Below, one piece after another: positions 33,442-40,773 of a stretch of DNA of 48,057 nucleotides. Position numbers and translations under genes: made by a program. Source of the DNA: Bacteroidota bacterium (GTDB taxonomy: Bacteria; Bacteroidota; Rhodothermia; Rhodothermales; JAHQVL01); NCBI GenBank assembly GCA_039111535.1, contig JBCCIM010000021.1:1-48057 (forward strand), read 5' to 3'. Position 1 is the first letter of the stretch, and the number at the start of each line of letters is the position of its first letter. Under the pieces are notes generated by a model. It was not told the DNA's origin. It did no database searches and worked only from the letters and a program-made list of their open reading frames with translations.

Positions 33442-34680
33442 TCATAACGGTGCAAGCTTCGGGTTTGGCAGGTAGGTGCGGCCGGCTTTAGCCGCTGGTT
33501 TGCCGTCTAGCAACACAATATCAGCAGTAAAAGAGCGGTTGCCGCTTGTGAGTGCATTGCCTACGCCATACGCATCAACAGGTACTTGCTGCGCTTCAAA
33601 CTTCTTGATTTTCTCGGCATCAAATCCGCCAGACACAATGATCCGAACATGGCTGTAGCCTTCGCGGTCGAGTGCTTTGCGCATGGCAACCACCAACTCC
33701 GGGATCACTCCCGTGGGTTTAAACCGCCCCATCAAAGGCATCATAGACTGGTCGACCATATTTTCTGAGGTATCGAGGCGCACTGCCCACAGCTTGTCTC
33801 CCATTGCATGGGCACACTTGAGTGCTGTACCAATGCTGTCATTTTCAAAGTCGACGAGGGCAACCAGGTTTACGTCGGGATACGACGCGTTGAAGAGGGT
33901 AACTGCCCGGACGGTGTCGCCGCCTACAGATGCGATGAGGGCATGCGGCACGGTGCCGGCAGCTGATGCACCCCACCACTCGCCTTGCGCCTGCGTTGAG
34001 ATACCATGGATGCCACCAATATGGGCTGCATAGCCATCCCCACCTTGCACAGCCCAATGATCAAAACGGGCGGGGAAATACAATACTGTTTTTCCATTGG
34101 CAGCGTCTACAACGCGTCGTACATTGGTCGCAATTTTTGTACGCCGTGCAAGTACACCCAGGTACACCGTTTCAAGGTGGGCAAAAAGGCTGGCGTCTCC
34201 TGTGATATGCATCACCGTTTCCCAGGGCGCAATGGCATCACCGTCATAGAGCGCCTGTATGTCCAGGTTATCAAATCCATCTTCCCAGAGTGCGTCCAGC
34301 GTCTCAGAAATTTCAGTTTTTTCCCGCGTGATCTGGAGATACCGTGTTTTATCTCCCTGAAAAGATTGCCGGGCCAGGCCTTTTAGTTCGATCAGGCGGT
34401 CAAAGAGTTTATACGCTTTTTTGCTGTCTTTGTACTTGCCGCAGGCAACCTTCAGGATAGCAATGGCTTCATCCATCCCGCACAACACCGCGTCTTTCTT
34501 TTGAAAAACTTGCATGGTTGCCCGTGGTGTCAGGCCGTGTTCTTCAAGAATCACCTTTTGACGCCAGAAATAAACATCGCTGCGGTAACCACGGCGCAAT
34601 TCCTGGATGGGCAAATCGAAGATGTGGCTGGGCAAACGTTTTTGACGATCGGGGGCCGATTGATCCGGAGATGTAAACAT
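33442..34680 (-). CDS. nicotinate phosphoribosyltransferase
   Basis: A 412-residue enzyme of the nicotinate/quinolinate phosphoribosyltransferase fold. Recognisable elements: an N-terminal RRGYRSDVYFWRQK, GDAIAPWETVMHITGD (N-terminal domain), ETVYLGVLARRTKIATNVR, the FDHWAVQGGDGYAAHIGG region, and the C-terminal barrel segments LVDFENDS, IIVSGGFDAEKI and VDAYGVGNAL, which bind phosphate. It converts nicotinate and PRPP to nicotinate mononucleotide, the step after nicotinamidase, whose gene is 80 bp upstream on the same strand. Third gene of the ROK - nicotinamidase - NAPRT operon. Confidence 0.92.
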   Translation of the reverse strand: MFTSPDQSAPDRQKRLPSHIFDLPIQELRRGYRSDVYFWRQKVILEEHGLTPRATMQVFQKKDAVLCGMDEAIAILKVACGKYKDSKKAYKLFDRLIELKGLARQSFQGDKTRYLQITREKTEISETLDALWEDGFDNLDIQALYDGDAIAPWETVMHITGDASLFAHLETVYLGVLARRTKIATNVRRVVDAANGKTVLYFPARFDHWAVQGGDGYAAHIGGIHGISTQAQGEWWGASAAGTVPHALIASVGGDTVRAVTLFNASYPDVNLVALVDFENDSIGTALKCAHAMGDKLWAVRLDTSENMVDQSMMPLMGRFKPTGVIPELVVAMRKALDREGYSHVRIIVSGGFDAEKIKKFEAQQVPVDAYGVGNALTSGNRSFTADIVLLDGKPAAKAGRTYLPNPKLAPL

Positions 34681-34760
34681 GAAATTGGACAGATTGCAGG
34701 AGAAAGCTGGGCAATGCCCACGAAGTTACAAATTGCCCAATTGAGAAACGAAGCCTCAGC

Positions 34761-35384
34761 TTATTGACGTGTAGTGCGCAAATCGTCTGCTGTTGTGAGA
34801 TGCACGCCAGCTCCATGCATCAGTTCGTACGCGGCGTCCATCGAGCCGTTTGTATTGATACCGCGCGTTGCGTTTTCTATCACGGTGACATCAAATCCGA
34901 GTTGCTGCCCATCTACAGCAGACCAGCATACGCAGAAATCCAGTGCGAGACCGGCCATAAATAACGTTGTTATCCCCCGTTCTCTGAGGTAGCCGGCAAG
35001 CCCGGTAGCCGTCTGGTGGTCGTTTTCAAAAAAGGCAGAGTACGAGTCGATGCCTTTCCGAAACCCTTTGCGGATAATGAGCTCAGCATGTGGAATATTG
35101 AGGGCCGCGTGAAATGCAGCGCCGTGAGACGCCTGCAGGCAATGGTCTGGCCATAGAACTTGTTTGCCATAATCGACATCGATCACATCGAAAGGCGCTT
35201 TACCTGCATGTGAAGAGGCAAATGAAAGGTGGCCGGCCGGGTGCCAGTCCTGGGTGAGGATTACGTGTTCAAACTGTTGTGCCAGTTTGTTAATGACTGG
35301 CACCACCTGGTCGCCTTCCGGTACGGCAAGCAAGCCACCCGGACAGAAATCGTTTTGTACGTCAATGACTACGAGCGCTTCCAT
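34761..35384 (-). CDS. pncA: nicotinamidase
   Basis: A 207-residue isochorismatase-fold amidase. The catalytic triad is visible as D8 (VVIDVQNDF), K106 (LIIRKGF) and C151 (ALDFCV). Metal ligands are D46 and H48 (TQDWHP) and H81 (WPDHC). It deamidates nicotinamide to nicotinate. The product is used by the phosphoribosyltransferase encoded downstream. Its ATG lies 8 bp after the ROK gene stop. Length is normal for PncA. Confidence 0.95.
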   Translation of the reverse strand: MEALVVIDVQNDFCPGGLLAVPEGDQVVPVINKLAQQFEHVILTQDWHPAGHLSFASSHAGKAPFDVIDVDYGKQVLWPDHCLQASHGAAFHAALNIPHAELIIRKGFRKGIDSYSAFFENDHQTATGLAGYLRERGITTLFMAGLALDFCVCWSAVDGQQLGFDVTVIENATRGINTNGSMDAAYELMHGAGVHLTTADDLRTTRQ

Positions 35385-35392
35385 GAAGCCGG

Positions 35393-36406
35393 TTACCCAA
35401 AGATTTCAAGTGCAGCAAAGCCCATCCCAAGCGCACCAGCAGAATCTCCGCCTTGTGCCCATTCAAAATGGGTTGTGAATTTGTCAGCCTCTATGGGGCT
35501 TTTGCGGTAAATCGGCCAGGCGCGATCTTCAAACCCTTCCATAATCCAGACCATAAATTGATCGCGGAAGGAAGACTCAGCGAGCCCTCCACCCACAACA
35601 ACGAGGCCCGGGTCGAAAACGCGCACGAGGTCTGCTATGGCATAACCGAAGATGAAGCCTTGTTGTTTGAATATTTTTACGGCCATCGGGTCTTTTTGCT
35701 CTGCATAATCGCGCAATTGAAACGCTTTTTCCTCTGTCGGGATGGCCGGGTCGTTGAGGGGATGGTTTTGCCATTCAGCTTTGGCGAGTTCGATACTGAT
35801 CCGCCGCCGTAGGGCAACAAGCGATACCCATGCCTCAACACAACCTTTCCAGCCGCACGAGCAATCGGGCAACGAGCCGTCTTCTTCGAGGAAGGGTGCT
35901 GAAATATGGCCAGCCTCCAGCGCCAGTCCATTTGCCCCTTCATAGATTTTACCGCCGGGTAAAACGAGTCCGCCGGCGAGGCCCGTACCGGGGGCAACGT
36001 AGAGCAGGCTGCCCAAATGTTTGCGACGAACCATGTATTCTCCCAAGGCCGCTGCATTACCATCATTTGTCATGAAAACAGGTAGGTTGGCGCGTGCTGA
36101 AAAGGCCTCCTGGATATTCATTCCAACCCAGTCTTGCGCCAGGTTGGCTTTGCCCCAAATTACGCCATCACTATTGGCGGCCGGGACGTCGATGCCGGCA
36201 GCCTCGATGGCTTCTCGCGTGGTGTTTGCGCTTGCTGCGAGCAAACGCAGTGCTTCTTCAAGTTGCGCAAAGGTAGCTTCATAGCCGTCAGCGACGTGGC
36301 TTCGCACTTCGATAATTTCGCTTGCCTGTTCACCGTTGGTGTTTACGAGAACAGATTTGATGGTGGTGCCGCCGATATCAAGGCCGGCAAAATATCTTTC
36401 TCCCAA
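35393..36406 (-). CDS. ROK-family kinase (glucokinase-like)
   Basis: A 337-residue sugar kinase. The start is a TTG at 36406, preceded by AAAGGAC as SD; no in-frame ATG precedes it. The ATP phosphate loop is FAGLDIGGTTIKSVLV (residues 6-21), the sugar-site Asp is in MTNDGNAAALGE, followed by GTGLAGGLVL. The ROK zinc motif is HIS (EAGHI) plus C-x-C-G-x-x-G-C-x-E (CSCGWKGCVE). No HTH, so it is an enzyme, not a repressor; glucose is the default guess. It leads the NAD-salvage operon, with nicotinamidase 8 bp downstream, an uncommon pairing. Confidence 0.92.
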   Translation of the reverse strand: MGERYFAGLDIGGTTIKSVLVNTNGEQASEIIEVRSHVADGYEATFAQLEEALRLLAASANTTREAIEAAGIDVPAANSDGVIWGKANLAQDWVGMNIQEAFSARANLPVFMTNDGNAAALGEYMVRRKHLGSLLYVAPGTGLAGGLVLPGGKIYEGANGLALEAGHISAPFLEEDGSLPDCSCGWKGCVEAWVSLVALRRRISIELAKAEWQNHPLNDPAIPTEEKAFQLRDYAEQKDPMAVKIFKQQGFIFGYAIADLVRVFDPGLVVVGGGLAESSFRDQFMVWIMEGFEDRAWPIYRKSPIEADKFTTHFEWAQGGDSAGALGMGFAALEIFG

Positions 36407-36911
36407 TTGTCCTTTTTCCTCTTCTTCTTGAATGCAGGATGCGCTACAGGTGGTGATCAGTCTTCCGGGGGGTAGTCACAAAATGCCGGCCCACAGGTGC
36501 TATGCTGGTGCAAAATGCTCAAAATGACAATAAATCACAACCTGCTTTAATTACATCACAGTACATCAACTACAGGTACTTTACCAGGAATATGTTTTTT
36601 GCAGTTGTTTGGCCCCCTTTTCGCTGGCGGGTTTCTCTGTATGATCGAATTACTAAATTTTTTAGCCTCAGGCGCAGTATTTAGGGCTGCAAAGCCCCCA
36701 CTTCTGCTCTCAAGCCTTTGTATCGTTTAAGGTAGGTTGCGCTGTTACCGAAATTCTAGGCAGGAGCTTTGATCAATGATTTGGTAATTCCTGTACCATT
36801 TTCACGGTATAGAATGCGCTTTTAGCGCATCTTTATTGTTTCAAATCCGTTGTATCTTAAACCACTTTTGAGTAATTTTGCAGGAAGAGCTTAACTAGAA
36901 GCGTATCTTTT
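36407..36911. other. intergenic region with small hairpins
   Basis: It lies between the divergent ROK gene and the small gene at 36912. GGGCT-gcaa-AGCCC at 36684-36697 and the hairpin at 36814 are the only structures seen. A frame of 60 codons at 36502-36684 has no protein character. Confidence 0.45.
36814..36830 (+). terminator. short hairpin ATGCGCT-TTT-AGCGCAT
   Basis: A perfect 7-bp stem with a 3-nt loop, followed by CTTTATTGTTT. It could be a terminator or attenuator upstream of the gene at 36912. The T-tract is interrupted. Confidence 0.45.
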
Positions 36912-37094
36912 ATGAAAGTACCTAACTCAGAACGGACACGGCAGATATTGGCCAACAAGCGGTCAATCAAGGCCTTGTACAGTGCGTTAAGTAACCCAGA
37001 TACACCCATCCCGTTAAATGGACGCCACGTCTATTTATCGTCAATATCCAGTAGCTCAAACGACAATAACAAAGGCAAGTCTAATTCTAAGTAA
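36912..37094 (+). CDS. small hypothetical protein (60 residues)
   Basis: A 60-residue frame, basic at the N-terminus (MKVPNSERTRQILANKRSIKAL) and ending in a low-complexity Ser/Asn/Lys tail. No hydrophobic segment. It ends 6 bp before the next gene on the same strand, which is the main reason to consider it real; no clear SD precedes it. The family is unknown. Confidence 0.45.
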   Translation: MKVPNSERTRQILANKRSIKALYSALSNPDTPIPLNGRHVYLSSISSSSNDNNKGKSNSK

Positions 37095-37100
37095 GCTTGG

Positions 37101-38015
37101 ATGAGCATTGCGTTTCCGGCGTTAGTCATTACCATTCTGGTTTTGCCGGGAATCCTGTTTTTTTATACCTACCGAAGGGGTTTTGGCCCCAGTCCCGTTG
37201 TATTACAGTCGATCCAGAGCGAGATCGTCCATGGCATTCTCTGCTCAATCCCCATTAATCTGATCGCCATCTGGATTATCGATTGGCTGCCGTTTCCGGA
37301 TGTTGATTTTCGTGCTGTTGTTGCGCTGTTAACCGGGTGGCACGGCCAAAATGACGCAGAAATTGCGCGCAATATATCAGCCCTTTCGTTTAATGCGCGC
37401 CTGATCCTGTATTACGTTTTTGTCACCTGTATTCTCAGTGCCTCGGCTGGCTACCTGACGCATGCTTACATCCGTTATTACCGCTTAGACCTGCGGTTCG
37501 ATGTGCTCCGCTTCTCAAACGAATGGCGTTACCTGTTCTCGGGTCAGGAGTATATCATGAATATTCTCCGAGAGGAGAAAGAACATGAAGCGTTAACTGC
37601 ATACGCAGCGCAACGCGAAGCAGCCGGCCCGGACGGGGCTGGTCCGCATCCAATCAAGAAAGTCAGGAAGTGGAAAATTCCTGCTGCCGAAATTAAGGCA
37701 AAAGAAGCTGAAATCGACTTGCACATTGCTTCCGTTGCAGTCGAGCAGGGGGGAGAAGTGTATATCTACCGCGGTATCCTCGATCAATACTTCTTTGATA
37801 AGAAAGGGGGGCTGCAGAAAATTGTCATCATGTACCCCCAACGCCGGCGCATCAAACACGACAAGAAGGTGACCATCGTTGACGGCACACCGCAGGTAGA
37901 CTCCGGGTTCTATCAAATCGACGGCCACTATTTTGTCATCGAATACGCGCAGATCCTAAACTTCAACCTGTACTACTACCGATACAGTGATACCTCTGAT
38001 GAAGGGGTGATATAA
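37101..38015 (+). CDS. three-TM membrane protein, possibly DUF6338-like
   Basis: A 304-residue protein. Hydrophobic helices are at about residues 5-24 (LVITILVLPGILFFYTYRRG), 44-62 (IVHGILCSIPINLIAIWII) and 104-123 (ILYYVFVTCILSASAGYL). A cytoplasmic domain of about 170 residues follows: a charged helix, a basic linker (IKKVRKWKIPAAEIKAKEAEI) and a beta-rich end (VYIYRGILDQYFFDKKGGLQKIVIMY). The opening LPGILFF followed by YRR resembles DUF6338 membrane proteins, a tentative match. No catalytic motif is visible. Followed immediately by a bidirectional terminator. Confidence 0.75.
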   Translation: MSIAFPALVITILVLPGILFFYTYRRGFGPSPVVLQSIQSEIVHGILCSIPINLIAIWIIDWLPFPDVDFRAVVALLTGWHGQNDAEIARNISALSFNARLILYYVFVTCILSASAGYLTHAYIRYYRLDLRFDVLRFSNEWRYLFSGQEYIMNILREEKEHEALTAYAAQREAAGPDGAGPHPIKKVRKWKIPAAEIKAKEAEIDLHIASVAVEQGGEVYIYRGILDQYFFDKKGGLQKIVIMYPQRRRIKHDKKVTIVDGTPQVDSGFYQIDGHYFVIEYAQILNFNLYYYRYSDTSDEGVI

Positions 38016-38047
38016 AAAAGAGAGGCGTGAAGCACACCTCTCTTTTT
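38015..38047. terminator. bidirectional rho-independent terminator
   Basis: AAAAAGAGAGG (38015-38025) pairs perfectly with CCTCTCTTTTT (38037-38047) around an 11-nt loop. The A-tract and T-tract flanks serve both the plus-strand membrane gene and the minus-strand desaturase that converge here. Confidence 0.9.
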
Positions 38048-38069
38048 AGTTTTATAACGCTATGCCAGA

Positions 38070-39182
38070 TTAGGCAGTTACGGGTGCCAATTCCATTTCA
38101 GGGTTACCTAACTGCTTCAGCATACGCAGGTGTGATGCCACAGCGCTACGGAAGGTAGGCTGATCGTTGTAAGGGATGCCATGTTCGTTGGCAACACGCT
38201 TGACAATATCGCTGATGTCTGGATAATGGATGCTGCATGTTTTAGGGAACAGGTGGTGTTCAATCTGGAAATTTAACCCACCAACATACCAGCAAAGCAG
38301 CTTGTTTGAGCGCCCGAAGTTGGCTGTAGTTTTCATTTCGTGGATGAGCCATGCGTCTTCCATGGTATCATTGCCATTGGACGTAAAATGCTCGGGGCCT
38401 TCCACTACATGCGCGAGCTGAAAGACCACGCCGAGAATGGTGCCAGCCACAAGATGGATCGTCAGGAAGCCGATCACAAACTGCCACCAGGTAATTTGGA
38501 GGAATAGCAGCGGCAGGACAATCATGTAGGCGTAGTACACCAGTTTCATGCCGATAAGGAGCGCCACCTGTCCTTTGCTGTGCGTGATATTCCGGTAGGG
38601 CCCAAGGTCTTTCTGCAAGAGGTATTTATAATCCTTTACAAATACCCAAAAGAGTGTAGACATGCTGTACGCCGCTATACCATAAAGATGTTGGTATTTG
38701 TGTATTGCATGATGCTCTGATTCTGGTGAAAGCCGGAGCAGCGGCGACACTTCGAGGTCTTCGTCTATCCCTTGAATGTTTGTGTAGGTGTGATGGATGA
38801 CGTTATGGGTGATTTTCCACAGATAGCCATTGGCCCCCATAAGGTCAAAGGTGAGCCCAAGGGCTGTATTGACCCCGTTATTGGACGAGTATGCGCCGTG
38901 GAGGGCATCGTGCGATACCGAGAACCCGATGCCGGCAACGCCGATACCCATTACAATGGCAAGGGCCCACATGGCCCAGATCGAGAACTGGTTGCTCATG
39001 ATCAACGCATAGGGTACAAACGTGAGCGAGAGCATGGCAACAGTTTTTAAAACCATCGCCGTATTGGCTTTACGCGAAATACCACGCTCCTTGAAATAGG
39101 CGTTGACCTGTTGCTTCAGGTCTTTGATAAAAAGCGTCCCCGTACCGTTCTTGTTAGAGAACTTAATGCTTACAGTATCCAC
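38070..39182 (-). CDS. front-end fatty acid desaturase
   Basis: A 370-residue membrane di-iron desaturase. Histidine boxes: H91-D-A-L-H95, H126-N-V-I-H130-H131, and Q306-I-E-H309-H310. The glutamine in the third box is typical of front-end (delta-5/6 type, linoleoyl-CoA-like) desaturases. Four TM helices are arranged in two pairs. The start is a GTG at 39182 preceded by TAGGAG; an upstream ATG is blocked by a stop codon. No cytochrome b5 domain is fused, so an external electron donor is needed. It introduces double bonds into membrane acyl chains, possibly in cold adaptation. Single gene. Confidence 0.93.
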   Translation of the reverse strand: MDTVSIKFSNKNGTGTLFIKDLKQQVNAYFKERGISRKANTAMVLKTVAMLSLTFVPYALIMSNQFSIWAMWALAIVMGIGVAGIGFSVSHDALHGAYSSNNGVNTALGLTFDLMGANGYLWKITHNVIHHTYTNIQGIDEDLEVSPLLRLSPESEHHAIHKYQHLYGIAAYSMSTLFWVFVKDYKYLLQKDLGPYRNITHSKGQVALLIGMKLVYYAYMIVLPLLFLQITWWQFVIGFLTIHLVAGTILGVVFQLAHVVEGPEHFTSNGNDTMEDAWLIHEMKTTANFGRSNKLLCWYVGGLNFQIEHHLFPKTCSIHYPDISDIVKRVANEHGIPYNDQPTFRSAVASHLRMLKQLGNPEMELAPVTA

Positions 39183-39335
39183 TGAAATCTCCTAATTAAT
39201 GTTCATTTTGCGCAGCTTGTTAACCCAGCATGGCACAAAAATCTGTGGCTATGGTCGGACCACAAATTATACGATGCAAGGGCTCGCAAAATGGGTGGCT
39301 TGAGAGAGGATCAATTGGCAGTAGCTTTGTGCATG

Positions 39336-39361
39336 CATTGTTTAACATACATTGTTTAACA
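39336..39361. repeat. direct repeat CATTGTTTAACA x2
   Basis: The 12-mer occurs at 39336-39347 and 39350-39361 (14-bp period), about 155 bp upstream of the desaturase start. The spacing and position suit a regulator site. Confidence 0.5.
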
Positions 39362-39671
39362 AGTCAACTACCAAACATCAGGGACCCGGTATGTTGCAGG
39401 GGGCCGGGCCGTAGCGTGGCTAAAGAGTCCTCATTTTGCTACGTGAAGGGGGTATTTAACCCATGATCTTACTTTCTTGTCTCATAGGATAGGTTAAAGC
39501 GCCACACATCCGCAACCAGATCAGGAATAACATCAAATCCTCATAATTGACAATAAACCGACACCAGACACGAATTTGACAAATTGGATGGTGATCAAAT
39601 ATGGAATGGGTGTATACCTGGCGGGTGGTAAAGGGGAGACAGCGCGCGAAGTGCAGCACGTCGTGTCCAGG

Positions 39672-39720
39672 TGGTGAATAGCTGGGTCGCGGCAGTATCC
39701 GCAACCCAGCGTATTCATCG
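39672..39720. ncRNA. long stem-loop, structured RNA candidate
   Basis: TGAATA (39675-39680), GCTGGGT (39681-39687) and GCGG (39689-39692) pair with CCGC (39699-39702), ACCCAGC (39704-39710) and TATTCA (39712-39717). One C/A mismatch and one bulged G interrupt the stem; the loop is CAGTAT. That makes 17 Watson-Crick pairs, extended by G-T and G-C pairs at the base. No T-tract follows on either side, so it is not an ordinary terminator. Confidence 0.55.
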
Positions 39721-40133
39721 GGGAGATGCTTCATCGCCTAACCAAATCGGTTTATGCCGACACAACAGGTTTGTCGAGAAGCAGAGACAAGGCAACTAAC
39801 GATGGCGTCAGTACCGTGTCCTGGTAGAGAACCGAGGCGCCGGGTCATCAAATTCAATAACCCGGGGGTTCTTTAAACGGGGAGCAAAAGGCGCGGCAAC
39901 TGCCGGCTGGGGTTCAATAGAGCGTACATGGTACACTTGCTCTCGCAAGCGCAGCGTCGCAGAGATCCTGCAAAGGCAAAAGCGTCGAGATTGCCAACAG
40001 GCAAATAGAACTTGCTACAAGGTTGTTGATTGGGCAACGGAATGTGCAATCTTTCCGCATGACCTGCCCGATTCGGTGCACGAACCGGACAGGTCCGGAA
40101 ATCAACAAGTAACAGACAGCAAATGCTTACTAA

Positions 40134-40166
40134 ACAGTATGGTGATGCGCGTTCAAGTCATACTGT
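40134..40166. repeat. inverted repeat ACAGTATG...CATACTGT
   Basis: Perfect 8-bp arms at 40134-40141 and 40159-40166 with a 17-nt spacer in the non-coding region. Confidence 0.55.
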
Positions 40167-40267
40167 AGCCATGAGTTGTATCGATCACAACGTAATCGAC
40201 GGGAATAAACTACGCGCTCAATTCGCCTGGAAGATTATACAAATGATCCATTCTGTGGTGCGTTTTA

Positions 40268-40439
40268 GGCGCACTGTGTTGTACCTGATTGGCGCATAAG
40301 GTGGCCTTTGTCTGCTGTAAATCTACATAAAACACGTTTTTTTGCAGTTTAGCCGGCTGGCCCGCACAATTACTCATCCAGCGAGATGCGTTGTCAATTC
40401 TTTGCTTTGCAGCATGTTATGCGCCAAATCGAGTGCGCC
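40268..40439. promoter_or_regulatory. inverted pair of TTGGCGCA/AGTGCGCC elements
   Basis: Left: GGCGCACT (40268-40275) and ATTGGCGCATAA (40288-40299). Right, inverted: TTATGCGCCAAAT (40417-40429) and AGTGCGCC (40432-40439). A fifth AGTGCGCC follows near 40753, just before the TonB receptor start at 40774. The arrangement looks like paired binding sites 120 bp apart. Confidence 0.55.
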
Positions 40440-40773
40440 AAATTAGAGGCACATCCGCGGGTGCATTACGCGCGCTATTTAATTAAGCGTTATTGTAACC
40501 GTGTGCGGGGCAAGGGACAAAAAAGTGCCTCACAAAAAAAGCGGGTGCATACGTAATTGATACGGTACACGATGACGCGCATATCCATGGCTATTGTGTT
40601 GCCTTGAACTCCTGACCAGGGCCCTAGATATAGCTCCCCCAGCACGTGGTAAATGCGCTTGCGTTCTGTACAATCGAGATCACTCCTGAAGTGAAAACCT
40701 GATCTCGAGAACAGATACCACCATCCACTGCAGCGCTCAACCCACCAAATTGAGTGCGCCCTCCTTGTGCCGC

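Larger units (their letters stand above)
39183..40773. other. 1.6-kb region without a convincing gene
   Basis: The longest gap in the window. Frames such as 39456-39734 (minus, 92 codons) lack protein character. The region holds the direct repeat at 39336, the long hairpin at 39672, small palindromes (CCGGAC-AG-GTCCGG at 40085-40098; CCGGGT...ACCCGG at 39840-39865), an inverted repeat at 40134 and the TGCGCC cluster from 40268. No tRNA or rRNA is seen. It may carry an unannotated RNA gene or a decayed region. Confidence 0.5.

Noticed and set aside
39456-39734. Minus-strand frame of 92 codons in the gene-free region
   Set aside because: It crosses the long hairpin at 39672-39720, and the translated sequence has no signal, repeats or family features.
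39905-40160. tRNA-like GTTCAA motifs near 39912 and 40151
   Set aside because: The flanking bases cannot form the T-arm or acceptor stems of a tRNA.
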